57,757 nucleotides of DNA, taken from the NCBI RefSeq assembly GCF_018760735.1, contig NZ_JAHHZN010000025.1, positions 1 through 57,757 of the forward strand, in the 5' to 3' direction. Of this stretch, positions 35,041 to 45,836 are shown piece after piece (the stretch's first letter is position 1; the number at the start of each line of letters is the position of its first letter). The position numbers were made by a program, and so were the translations under genes. The DNA comes from Hymenobacter piscis (GTDB lineage: Bacteria; Bacteroidota; Bacteroidia; Cytophagales; Hymenobacteraceae). The notes under the pieces were generated by a model that saw nothing but the letters and a program-made list of their open reading frames with translations, did not search any database and was not told the origin of the DNA.

Positions 35041-36408
35041 ATGAATATTCGTTTTAACATTTCTACTCTGGCGGTATTGGGTTTACTCAGCCTGGGCGCG
35101 AGCAGCTGCTCCGACTTCCTGGAGCCAGAGCCACGCAACCAGGTAGACCGCAGCCAGGTATTCACCGACCTGGAGGGAGCCCGGGCAGCCCTTAACGGCA
35201 CCTACGGCAACCTGCTCAGCGCAAATAATACCGGCTTGCGCGTACCGATCTTCGCCGATATGCTGGCCGATAACCTGGCGCACACGGGTACTTTTCCCTC
35301 GTTTTCCCAGATCAAGAACCTGGCTATTCTGCCCGACAATGCGGAGGTGACCAACATGTGGTCGTCGTTGTACTCAACGATCAACCGGGCCAACAACGTC
35401 ATCGCCTACACGCCTGCCGTAGGCGGGGCCAGCGACGAAGTGAAAGGCCAGCTCATCGGTGAGGCACAGTTCCTGCGAGCCCTGTGTTACTTCTACCTCG
35501 TCAACTACTGGGGGGATGTGCCTTTGGTTACTACTCCGACCACTACCCCCGACAACACGCTCTTCGTGGCCCGCAACCCGAAAGCGGCCGTATACGACCA
35601 GATGGTGGCTGACCTGACGGCTGCCGAAGGCGTGCTGCCCGCTTCGGGTGGCCCGGCCCGGGCTACCAAGCTGGCTGCCACCGCCCTCAAAGCCCGCATC
35701 GCGCTTTACCGTCAGGACTACGCCGAAGCAGTCCGTCTGACTGATCTGGTGAGAGCCGGCAGCTACCAGCTCAATGCCAGCTACCGGGCGGCCGTGGCTT
35801 CTGAAAACCCTACCGAGTCGATTTTCGAAGTGCAGTTCGACGCCCAGAACCAGAGCTCGTACGCTTTCTTCATGCTGCCGGGAACCAATGGCGGCCGGAA
35901 CGAGATGAGTCCTACGGGTCCCGGCTCTACCCTGCCAACGGCTTACGAAGCAGGTGATGCCCGCCGCAATGCCACCATTTCCGATGGAACCTTCACGCTC
36001 AACGGCCGGGCCGTGGCCACGGGCAATAACATTAAGTATGTAGACCCAGGCAACGGCACTGACAATTTCAAGGCTATTCGCCTGGCTGAAATCATCCTGA
36101 TCAGCGCCGAAGCCAAGGCCCGCCTCAACGACCTGGCCGGCGCCATCACCGACCTGAACCGCATCCGTACCCGCGCGGGCCTGGCGGAAGTACCTGCCAC
36201 CCTCGATCAGGCCCAGATTCTGGAACAGATCGAAAAGGACCGGCGGCTGGAACTGGCCTTGGAAGGCCACCGCTGGTTTGACCTCATCCGCACCGGCCGG
36301 GCCCAGGCAGTACTTGATATCACGGATGTGAACCGCCTGCTACTGCCCATTCCTTTCCGCGAAACGCTCAACAACCCGAATATCACCCAGAATCCTGGGT
36401 ATAACTAA
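35041..36408 (+). CDS. SusD/RagB-family surface lipoprotein (GC-rich copy)
   Basis: The 455-residue protein has a lipoprotein signal ending LLSLGASSCSD (cysteine about residue 23). SusD features include NQVDRSQVFTDLEGARAALN, the helical pair NMWSSLYSTINRANNVIAYT and GEAQFLRALCYFYLVNYWGD followed by VPLV, then KAIRLAEIILISAEAKARLN and the end RRLELALEGHRWFDLIRTGR, RLLLPIPFRETLNNPNITQN and PGYN. It binds glycan or peptide ligand at the cell surface above the SusC barrel. A terminator follows, so susC-susD form the operon. Confidence 0.93.
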   Translation: MNIRFNISTLAVLGLLSLGASSCSDFLEPEPRNQVDRSQVFTDLEGARAALNGTYGNLLSANNTGLRVPIFADMLADNLAHTGTFPSFSQIKNLAILPDNAEVTNMWSSLYSTINRANNVIAYTPAVGGASDEVKGQLIGEAQFLRALCYFYLVNYWGDVPLVTTPTTTPDNTLFVARNPKAAVYDQMVADLTAAEGVLPASGGPARATKLAATALKARIALYRQDYAEAVRLTDLVRAGSYQLNASYRAAVASENPTESIFEVQFDAQNQSSYAFFMLPGTNGGRNEMSPTGPGSTLPTAYEAGDARRNATISDGTFTLNGRAVATGNNIKYVDPGNGTDNFKAIRLAEIILISAEAKARLNDLAGAITDLNRIRTRAGLAEVPATLDQAQILEQIEKDRRLELALEGHRWFDLIRTGRAQAVLDITDVNRLLLPIPFRETLNNPNITQNPGYN

Positions 36409-36424
36409 GGGCGGATTGTAGTAT

Positions 36425-36463
36425 AAAGCCCCCCGGCCACCAAGTGGTCGGGGGACTTTTTTT
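36425..36463 (+). terminator. Rho-independent terminator after the second susD
   Basis: AAAGCCCCCCGGCCAC pairs with GTGGTCGGGGGACTTT with a minor mismatch, followed by Ts. Confidence 0.8.
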
Positions 36464-36519
36464 ATGTACCAGGCCCGCCAAACAAGCAGCAGACCCTCTG
36501 ACTTCGTATCGGCGCCGTA

Positions 36520-37257
36520 TCAGTCCGGCAGTTCTGAGAGGCGCAGAACGGGGTCGGCGGCGGGCAGGGGTGCCGCCTGCCGCAGCCAGCCAATGATTTT
36601 GGCTGCAACTGCAGCCGGCTCCGACAGTTGGCCCGCCTCGTGCAGTTCATTAAAGCGGGCGGCCTCGCTGAACTTCTGCTCCGGAACGTTGCGGATCTGT
36701 TCCTGCATGGCCGTATTGACAACGCCGGGTGCCAGACTGCGGATGCACACCCCGCTGCCGCGCAGGTCCTGCTCCTTTTGGGCAGTGCGGGAAAGGGCAT
36801 CGAGGGCGGCCTTGGAGGCGGAATAGGCCGCCCACCCGTCCACCGGGCGCTGGGCCGCACCGCTGGTGATGTTGAGAATGGTACGGGGGATGTTCAGGCC
36901 CTGGTACGTGCTCAGAAATGTATTCATGAGCATGGCCGGCGCAATCAGGTTGATATCGAGCACGAACTCAAAGTGCTCGTTCGGCTGCTCGCCCAGGTAG
37001 CCAATGTCGCCCAGCACGCCGGCGTTGTTGATGAGCGTGATGCTGGCCGCGGCCGGCAACGGCGGAAATACCTTATGCAGATTATTCTGCACCGCAAGCA
37101 TATCCGATAAATCCAGGGGCTGGTGGTGGTACCGCTCGTGCCGGATGGTGGCGTGCCGACTAACGCCAATGACGGTGGTATCGGCCTGCCGGAGCGCGTG
37201 TTCGGTCAGGGCCTGGCCCAGGCCGCGGCTCGAGCCGGTAATGATGTAATAGTGCAT
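36520..37257 (-). CDS. Short-chain dehydrogenase/reductase (sepiapterin-reductase-like)
   Basis: The 245-residue oxidoreductase has the cofactor-binding motif TGSSRGLG (7-14), a basic residue pattern after the second strand (GVSRH) that favours NADPH, the NNAG motif (about 75-78), the catalytic Ser in ITSGAAQ, and YSASKAAL with the catalytic Tyr and Lys. The C-terminal part fits the sepiapterin reductase / YueD group. The ATG at 37257 begins MHYYIITG; the upstream frame runs through an inverted repeat and is not used. It lies downstream of hslU on the same strand but separated from it by that repeat. Confidence 0.9.
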   Translation of the reverse strand: MHYYIITGSSRGLGQALTEHALRQADTTVIGVSRHATIRHERYHHQPLDLSDMLAVQNNLHKVFPPLPAAASITLINNAGVLGDIGYLGEQPNEHFEFVLDINLIAPAMLMNTFLSTYQGLNIPRTILNITSGAAQRPVDGWAAYSASKAALDALSRTAQKEQDLRGSGVCIRSLAPGVVNTAMQEQIRNVPEQKFSEAARFNELHEAGQLSEPAAVAAKIIGWLRQAAPLPAADPVLRLSELPD

Positions 37258-37267
37258 GAGGTGAGAT

Positions 37268-37377
37268 GGTGAGGTAGTGAAAAGGTGCGTGCCGTTCAAT
37301 GGCCCGTCAACCTCCGCAGGTCTTACGCGGGGAGTTGAGGAACCGTTGAACGGCACGCACTCTTTCACTACCTCACC
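37268..37377. repeat. Long inverted repeat between hslU and the SDR gene
   Basis: Arms 37268-37302 and 37343-37377 (35 nt each, starting GGTGAGGTAGTGAAA) match at 32 of 35 positions. The sequence differs from the GTCATnCTGAGC family. It fills almost the whole space between the two minus-strand genes. Confidence 0.8.
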
Positions 37378-37388
37378 ACTTCGTTACC

Positions 37389-38810
37389 TCAGAGAATATA
37401 CTGGCTCAGGTCGCGGTTGCGGACCATGTCGCGGAGGCGCTCTTCGACCAGGGCGCGGTCGATGAGGATGCGGGCGTTGGGGCCGATGCGGTCCGGCACG
37501 TCGAAGAGGATGTCGTTGAGCAGACGGCTCATGACGGTGTGCAGGCGGCGGGCCCCGATGTTTTCGACTTCGTTGTTGACCTCGAAGGCAATTTCGGCCA
37601 GGCGCTCCAGGGCTTCGTCCTCGAAGGTCAGTTCCACTTCCTCGGCCCGCAACAGCGCCTCATATTGCTTGGTGAGGGCATTTTTGGGGTCTTTCAGGAT
37701 TTTGTAGAAGTCGTCCTTGCTCAGGCTCTGCAGCTCCACGCGGATGGGAAAGCGGCCCTGCAGCTCCGGAATAAGGTCGGAGGGCTTGGCCACGTGGAAG
37801 GCCCCGGCAGCAATGAACAGGATGTGGTCGGTGTGGACGATGCCGTACTTGGTGTTGACGGCCGAGCCTTCCACGATGGGCAGCAGGTCGCGCTGCACCC
37901 CTTCCCGGCTCACATCGGGGCCGCCGCCGCCCTTGCCGCTGCGGCTGGCCACCTTGTCGATTTCGTCGATGAAGATGATGCCGGCGTTTTCGGCGTGGCG
38001 CACGGCCTCATCCTTCACCTCGTCCATGTCGATGAGCTTGGCCGCTTCCTCGTCGAGCAGAATCTTGCGGGCCTCGGCCACGGTGACTTTGCGCTTACGG
38101 GTTTTCTTGGGCAGCATCGAGCCCAGCATGTCCTGAATGCCGGCCATGCTGGCCTCGTCCATGCCGCCGGGGCCGCCCCCGATAACGCCGATGCCGCCGC
38201 TCCCACCCTGCTGGACCTGAATTTCGATTTTGCGCTCGTCCATCTCCCCGTTGCGGATTTTCTCCCGGAACCGCTCCCGGGTGCGCTCGTTCAGCTCGTG
38301 GTCGGAATCGGGCAGGTCGCCGGCGGCCGTGGTGGGGAAACCCAGGGCCGGTTGGGCCGGCTTGCCGGAACCGGCCGCCGTCACGGGCGGAATCAGGATG
38401 TCGAGGATGAGCTCTTCCACCACCTGGGCGGCCTGCACCTTCACCTCCTCCTTGCGGCGCTGCTTGACCATGTTCACCGACTGCTCCACCAGGTCGCGGA
38501 CCATGCTTTCCACGTCGCGGCCCACGTAGCCGACTTCGGTGAACTTGGAGGCCTCTACTTTGGTGAACGGGGCGCCGGAAATGCTGGCCAGGCGGCGGGC
38601 AATTTCGGTTTTGCCCACGCCCGTGGAGCCAATCATGAGGATGTTGTTGGGCACAATTTCCTCGCGCATATCGGGGGCGGCGCGCAGGCGGCGCCAGCGG
38701 TTGCGCAGGGCAATGGCCACGTGGCGCTTGGCCTCGTGCTGACCGATGATGTACTTATCGAGTTCGGCCACAATCTGGGCCGGGGTGAGAAATTCTGCGG
38801 AATCGAGCAT
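37389..38810 (-). CDS. hslU: ATP-dependent protease ATPase subunit HslU
   Basis: The 473-residue AAA+ ATPase unfolds proteins for the HslV peptidase. It begins LTPAQIVAELDKYIIGQHEA, with Walker A GSTGVGKT (61-68), the pore loop GYVGRDVE, a long intermediate domain with a Gly-rich stretch (about 220-240), Walker B IIFIDEIDK and sensor motifs in the second half (NIGARRLHTVMSRLL). The C-terminus ends SQYIL, the tail that docks in HslV. The usual neighbour hslV is not next to it in this window. The ATG at 38810 is chosen because it gives the normal N-terminus. Confidence 0.95.
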   Translation of the reverse strand: MLDSAEFLTPAQIVAELDKYIIGQHEAKRHVAIALRNRWRRLRAAPDMREEIVPNNILMIGSTGVGKTEIARRLASISGAPFTKVEASKFTEVGYVGRDVESMVRDLVEQSVNMVKQRRKEEVKVQAAQVVEELILDILIPPVTAAGSGKPAQPALGFPTTAAGDLPDSDHELNERTRERFREKIRNGEMDERKIEIQVQQGGSGGIGVIGGGPGGMDEASMAGIQDMLGSMLPKKTRKRKVTVAEARKILLDEEAAKLIDMDEVKDEAVRHAENAGIIFIDEIDKVASRSGKGGGGPDVSREGVQRDLLPIVEGSAVNTKYGIVHTDHILFIAAGAFHVAKPSDLIPELQGRFPIRVELQSLSKDDFYKILKDPKNALTKQYEALLRAEEVELTFEDEALERLAEIAFEVNNEVENIGARRLHTVMSRLLNDILFDVPDRIGPNARILIDRALVEERLRDMVRNRDLSQYIL

Positions 38811-38934
38811 AAAGGGGAATGTGGGCAATGTGCAGATGTGCTGAATGTGAGAAGGCATGTGGGCCGAATAAGTTTGCGGATGGCACGTGGTAAACGGCCA
38901 CATTTTCCGCATTACTCAAATTTTCACCTTAAAA

Positions 38935-39987
38935 TCAGGGTTGTTTTTTGAACAGCGAATCGAGGTTGCGGGCCACGGTGAAGTAGTTAGCCCCGCCCGA
39001 GGCGTGGTAGCCGGCGTGGGTGTAATCGAGCTGGAACTGGCTCAGACGCAGCATTACCCCGAAGGAAAATCCGGCTCCGCCCGAGGTATTATCCAGCCGC
39101 AGCTCCCGGCGCTGCAGGTGGTTGTAGCCCACGCGCAGGTGGAGGTTCTTGCTCAGCAGCAGCTCCCCTCCCACCACAAAATGGCGCGCAATTTTATCGC
39201 CCAGGCTCTTTTCAGGCTTAACTTCTACCCCGTTTTCATCCAGCTGCCCGCGCTGGTTGGGGTCGAGATACACAATATCGAGCCGCTGCAGGTGGTGAGC
39301 CGTGAAGGAAAAGCGGAACGGCAGGTGCTCGGGCTTGAAGCTGGTGCCCAGCTGCACATCGAGCGGCATGGGTTCCCGGCCGGCTCCGTCGTAGGCCTTG
39401 AGCTGCACGCCGGCGTTGCGCACCACCAGGCCCACCGTGAAATCCCGCTCCGGGTGCTTAAACACGCCGCCCACATCAACCAGGGCGGCGTAGGAATGAC
39501 TGCCCGCCACGCCCGAGCCGGCCAGCTTGAGCGTGCCGCCCAGCGTGAACACGCCCGTTGTGTAGGAATCGGCCAGGCTCAGGGCGTACTCGTTTACCGA
39601 AAACCGGCCCAGCGAATTGCCGGCCGGGTCGAACTGCTCAAAGTCGCCGTAGTTGAGGTAGGTCAGGCCCACGCCAAAGCGGCCCGCTTTGGCTGTGTTG
39701 AACACGTAAACAGCCGTGCTCTGCCTGATGTCGGCCAGGTAGTTAACGAAGCCCAGGGCCAGGCGGCCGTCCATGTCGGCGTTGAGCAGGGCCGGGTTGC
39801 CGTAGAGCAGGGTGCCGTCGGCGTCGCGGGCGGAGGTGTTCACCCCGCCCAAACCAGCCAGCTTGGCGCTGGTGGGCAGGTTCAGGAACGAAAAGGCCTG
39901 CTGCCCCCCGATCTGAGCCTGCGCCGCGCCCAGCCCCAGACCCGAAACGGCGAAAACAGCAGCAGTGCGGCGTAGGTGTCGGACCAT
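38935..39987 (-). CDS. porQ: Type IX secretion system protein PorQ
   Basis: The 350-residue outer-membrane beta-barrel-like protein matches PorQ, part of the T9SS cell-surface attachment complex with PorU, PorV and PorZ. It has a signal peptide ending AAQAQ and the typical start IGGQQAFSFLNLPTSAKLAG, then LGGVNTSARDADGTLLYGNP (the G-N-P turn shared with the PorV/PorQ family), LDYTHAGYHASGGANYF and the C-terminal TVARNLDSLF. The ATG at 39987 gives the signal peptide at the N-terminus. It sits between hslU and lon, all on the minus strand. It agrees with the T9SS tail seen on the GH16 enzyme in this window. Confidence 0.88.
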   Translation of the reverse strand: MVRHLRRTAAVFAVSGLGLGAAQAQIGGQQAFSFLNLPTSAKLAGLGGVNTSARDADGTLLYGNPALLNADMDGRLALGFVNYLADIRQSTAVYVFNTAKAGRFGVGLTYLNYGDFEQFDPAGNSLGRFSVNEYALSLADSYTTGVFTLGGTLKLAGSGVAGSHSYAALVDVGGVFKHPERDFTVGLVVRNAGVQLKAYDGAGREPMPLDVQLGTSFKPEHLPFRFSFTAHHLQRLDIVYLDPNQRGQLDENGVEVKPEKSLGDKIARHFVVGGELLLSKNLHLRVGYNHLQRRELRLDNTSGGAGFSFGVMLRLSQFQLDYTHAGYHASGGANYFTVARNLDSLFKKQP

Positions 39988-40126
39988 AGTCAATCTGAAG
40001 TAAAAGAAGCTTAGGACGATGAGCAGAACGAAGGAGGAAGCGGCCGGAAGCCCAGGCAAGTTAACTCCCCCGGGCCATCCGAACGCACAACCCCTCGTTT
40101 CCGCATACCGGTAGCCGCCGATCTGC

Positions 40127-42631
<2,505 letters not shown>

Positions 42632-42863
42632 GCGCGGGAGTACAAACGAAGCGGTAGCCGGGTGCCACAATGGCAGCTACCGGCCCGGACCGCCTTCCAA
42701 CAGCGGGAAGGCGCTTCCGAAGGTACGGATTCGGCAAGTGCCGTGCCACGGCGGAGGGTTGCCACTTCGGCAGAACATCCCGGCCCGGGCCAAGGCAGAC
42801 CGGGCCGGCAAAAAAAGGCGGGGCCACCGGGCACCGGGGCGTGTTTCGATATCCAAATTTTCC

Positions 42864-42871
42864 TATTTTTG
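42864..42871 (+). promoter_or_regulatory. Candidate promoter -7 element (TATTTTTG)
   Basis: It matches TAnnTTTG and lies 42 nt before the ATG at 42914, which supports that start for the OmpA-family gene. Confidence 0.6.
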
Positions 42872-42913
42872 ATGCTTGCCGGTTTCCCACCGCCTCAGTG
42901 CCCTATTGTTGTT

Positions 42914-44989
42914 ATGCCCCGTTTTTTTCGTCTGATTCCCTTCTGCGGGCTGCTGCTGGCCTTGTGCCTGCCCGCCACCTTGTGCGCCCAGCAGAACAGC
43001 AACCTGCCCACCTCCCAACGCAGACTCTCGGCCAAGGTCATCCGGCAGATGCGCACCCGCCTCGACGCCACGCCCCTGTTCCCGAACGTGAACCGGGTGG
43101 CGTATTTCCGGGATAAAAAGGCCCTGCGCGAAATTCAGCGGGCCGAAAAGCGCAGGAACTGGACCGCCGCCCGCAACCTGCTTGAACTCTACGTGGGCCA
43201 GTTCGGCATCGAGAACTTCTACCGCGATACGCCCATGCTCTGGCACCTGGGTCAGCTCTGGGACCGGACCGGCAACCCCGAGCGGGCCAAGGCCTACTAC
43301 CGCCTCGCCCTCAAGCACCGCCGCCAGGGCCTGACCAAGGTGCAGCAGTACTACGACTCGCTCGAACACCGCGACACGGTGCTTTATGTGCCCCTGAAAA
43401 CGTATTACGACCTGGTGGAGTACCGGAAAAACATTGCCACGTTCCGGCCGCCCAAGGGCGTGTACACCAGCATGGGCGAGGCCATCAACTCCAAGCGCGA
43501 AGACTACGGCCCCACCCTCAACGCCGACGCCGACCTGCTCATTTTCTCCTCCAAGCGCAAAACCCGCGGCCTCAACGACGTTTCCGACGAAGACCTCTAC
43601 CAGTCGCGGCGCGAGAACGGGCTCTGGACCGACGCCGAGCCCCTGCCCAAGCCCATCAACTCGGCTTACAACGAGGGCTCGGCCTGCATCAGCAAGGACG
43701 GCACCACCCTCTACTTCGCCCGCTGCGAGTGCCCCACCTGCCACGGCAACTGCGACCTGTACGTGTCGAACTTCAAGGACGGCAAGTGGACGATGCCCAA
43801 GAGCCTGGGCGCCAACGTCAATTCCTCGGCCTGGGACTCCCAGCCCACGCTTTCGCCGGGCGAGGATACGCTCTACTTCGCCTCCGACCGGCTCGGTGGC
43901 TTCGGGCTGTCCGATATCTGGTTTACGGTGAAGCAGAAGAACGGCGAGTGGAGCCGGGCCCAGAACATGGGGCCCGTGGTGAACACCCGCGAGAGTGAGG
44001 TGAGCCCCTTCTACCACCCCCTCTACCACGTGCTGTACTTCAGCTCCCGGGGCCAGCTGCTCAATTTCGGCGACTTCGATATCTACAAAACCTACCGGGT
44101 GCGGGGCCGCTGGCAGGAACCCATCAACATTGGCCCGCTCGTAAACGGCAAGGGCTCGGAGTACTACTTCACCATCGATTCCGACTCCAAAAACCTGTAT
44201 TACGCTCGCTCCGAGCAACAGGAACCGAAAAACCTGGACCTCTACTCCTTTCCCCTGCCCATGGAGGCCCAGCCCACCGCCACCACCCACGTCGAGGGCT
44301 CGCTCATCGACTCGGTGAGCCGCCGGCCGCTCAACGGCATCGTGAGCATCATCGACACCGATAACGGCATTGAGGTGGCCAGCAAGTACCTGCGCGACGA
44401 CGGCTCCTTCGATTTCGACCTCATGGAGGGCTCCCACTACGTGATGCTGATTCAGAGCCCGGACTTTTTCAGCGTGGAAAAAAAGTTCGCCCTCCAGAAC
44501 GATACGGTCATGTCGCTCATGACCAACGCCATCGACTACAAGCTGCCGCTGGTGTTCAAAAACATCGAGTTCGACCAGGACAAGGCCACCATCCGGGCCG
44601 GCATGCACCCGATTCTGGACCGCATTGCCGTGTTCCTGGTCGACCACCCCACGTTCCGGCTCAACATCTCGGGCCACACCGACGGCAAGGGCGACCCGGA
44701 TTTCAACGAGCGGCTGTCGCAGGAGCGGGCCGAAGCCATCCGGCGCTACATCGAGCAGAAGGGCAAGCTGGCCGCCAACCGAATTGAGAGTTTCGGCTAC
44801 GGCTCCACCCGCCCGCTCAAGGATGAAGTGACTGCCGAAGACGCCAAAACCAACCGCCGCGTGGAGTTCCGCCTGCTCAAGCCCGACGGCGGCCCCGACG
44901 ACACGCCCTTCCAGGCCGACCCGCTCCCCGGCTCCAAACCCGCCGCCCCCGGCAAGCCCGAACCCCAACCCACCGGCGACGGATGGTAG
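42914..44989 (+). CDS. OmpA-family protein with PD40 beta-propeller repeats (PorE-like layout)
   Basis: The 691-residue envelope protein has a signal peptide (to LPATLCAQ). A helical TPR-like region follows (NWTAARNLLELYVGQFGIEN). A WD40-like PD40 propeller (about 190-450) shows repeats such as DADLLIFSSKRKTRG, SKDGTTLYFARCECP and PGEDTLYFASDRLGGFGLSD. A CarboxypepD_reg-like domain (about 458-530) comes next. The C-terminal OmpA peptidoglycan-binding domain (about 545-660) has NIEFDQDKATIR and ISGHTDGKGDPDFNERLSQE. The layout matches PorE and similar proteins linked to T9SS and gliding motors in Bacteroidota, but the family is large and the role is inferred. Confidence 0.87.
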   Translation: MPRFFRLIPFCGLLLALCLPATLCAQQNSNLPTSQRRLSAKVIRQMRTRLDATPLFPNVNRVAYFRDKKALREIQRAEKRRNWTAARNLLELYVGQFGIENFYRDTPMLWHLGQLWDRTGNPERAKAYYRLALKHRRQGLTKVQQYYDSLEHRDTVLYVPLKTYYDLVEYRKNIATFRPPKGVYTSMGEAINSKREDYGPTLNADADLLIFSSKRKTRGLNDVSDEDLYQSRRENGLWTDAEPLPKPINSAYNEGSACISKDGTTLYFARCECPTCHGNCDLYVSNFKDGKWTMPKSLGANVNSSAWDSQPTLSPGEDTLYFASDRLGGFGLSDIWFTVKQKNGEWSRAQNMGPVVNTRESEVSPFYHPLYHVLYFSSRGQLLNFGDFDIYKTYRVRGRWQEPINIGPLVNGKGSEYYFTIDSDSKNLYYARSEQQEPKNLDLYSFPLPMEAQPTATTHVEGSLIDSVSRRPLNGIVSIIDTDNGIEVASKYLRDDGSFDFDLMEGSHYVMLIQSPDFFSVEKKFALQNDTVMSLMTNAIDYKLPLVFKNIEFDQDKATIRAGMHPILDRIAVFLVDHPTFRLNISGHTDGKGDPDFNERLSQERAEAIRRYIEQKGKLAANRIESFGYGSTRPLKDEVTAEDAKTNRRVEFRLLKPDGGPDDTPFQADPLPGSKPAAPGKPEPQPTGDGW

Positions 44990-45019
44990 CGGGAAATGAG
45001 TGAAGTGGTGAATGAGTGA

Positions 45020-45157
45020 ATGAGTGAATGCGTGAAGTGTCATCCTGAGCAAAGCGAAGGACCTTATTACGGTAGCACGAGTCGTACGAACGATTGTCGT
45101 TGCAACGTAACAAGGTCCTTCGCTTTGCTCAGGATGACACTTCACGCATTCACTCAT
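45020..45157. repeat. Intergenic long inverted repeat (copy B, perfect 46-bp arms)
   Basis: Arms 45020-45065 and 45112-45157 are exact complements, with a 46-nt loop. The core GTCATCCTGAGCAAAGCGAA is the same family as copies A and C. It lies between two convergent genes, and weaker complementarity (GTGAA/TTCAC runs) extends outward on both sides. Confidence 0.9.
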
Positions 45158-45181
45158 TTACCACTTCACCCATTCACCACT

Positions 45182-45697
45182 TCACCACTTCAGTGTCTGC
45201 GTTTCCTCGCCGTTGCGGAACAGCAGGCTTTGTTTCTGGCCGTGGGCGGTGAGGTTGACGATGTTCATCTGGTCGGGGAAGAGGGCCAGCAGGAGCTGGT
45301 GGCACAGCGTGACGCCGGTGGCGGCAGTGGGCAGCGGGGCCGTGAAGTAGAGCCAGTAGGCGTCGGTTTCCTTTTGCAGGCCCACCAGCGTGAGCGGCAG
45401 CGGAGCCGCGCCGGGGCGGGCCGTGAGCTGCACCTGCCGGCGCAGCAGATTCAGCAGCAGCGGGTCGAGCTGGGCGCGGGACAGCTGGTCGGTGCGCACG
45501 GGCGCGGGCTGGCCCTGGGAGAGGTCCTTTTCCAGGTCGTCGATGAATACTTTGAGGGCCATTTCCAGCCGTTGCTTCTCGGGGTTGAAGCGCACCTCCA
45601 TGATGCTGGCGTGGTAGGTGTGCGCCCAGGCCGCCAGGCTGAGCGTGAGCAACAGAGCCAGCGGGGGCAGAATTCGGCGGAGCTTGGAAACGGACAT
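45182..45697 (-). CDS. DUF6702-family protein
   Basis: The 171-residue exported protein has a signal peptide (LRRILPPLALLLTLSLAAWA, then HTYH). The mature N-terminus is HTYHASIMEVRFNPEKQRLE, with MALKVFIDDLEKDLSQ after it, a pattern of DUF6702 proteins that are common and uncharacterised in Bacteroidota. The later part (GLQKETDAYWLYFTAPLPTA and VTLCHQLLLALFPDQMNIVN) is beta-rich. The N-terminal His after signal cleavage could bind metal, but that is speculation. The ATG at 45697 begins the signal peptide. It follows rseP on the minus strand beyond a terminator. Confidence 0.78.
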   Translation of the reverse strand: MSVSKLRRILPPLALLLTLSLAAWAHTYHASIMEVRFNPEKQRLEMALKVFIDDLEKDLSQGQPAPVRTDQLSRAQLDPLLLNLLRRQVQLTARPGAAPLPLTLVGLQKETDAYWLYFTAPLPTAATGVTLCHQLLLALFPDQMNIVNLTAHGQKQSLLFRNGEETQTLKW

Positions 45698-45780
45698 GGG
45701 CAAAAGGCGCGGGTTGGCGGGCGGAGTTGCAGGTGTGGGGCGCGGCGAGTGGCGCACCCCGCTGCCCCGGCATTCATATA

Positions 45781-45815
45781 AAAGCCGTGCCATCCTTGCG
45801 GACAGCACGGCTTTT
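45781..45815. terminator. Terminator after rseP
   Basis: AAAGCCGTGC pairs with GCACGGCTTT around 14 nt. On the minus strand the stem is followed by TATATG; on the plus strand by T. It separates rseP from the DUF6702 gene. Confidence 0.75.
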
Positions 45816-45836
45816 CGGCAGACCGCCCGCGGGCGG

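Noticed and set aside
37539..38951. 470-codon open frame opposite hslU
   Set aside because: Antisense shadow; hslU on the minus strand has all its motifs.
42863..45157. 764-codon open frame opposite the OmpA-family gene
   Set aside because: It is a mirror of a GC-rich coding strand; its protein is repetitive in Gly, Val and His with no domain, while the plus strand encodes clear domains.
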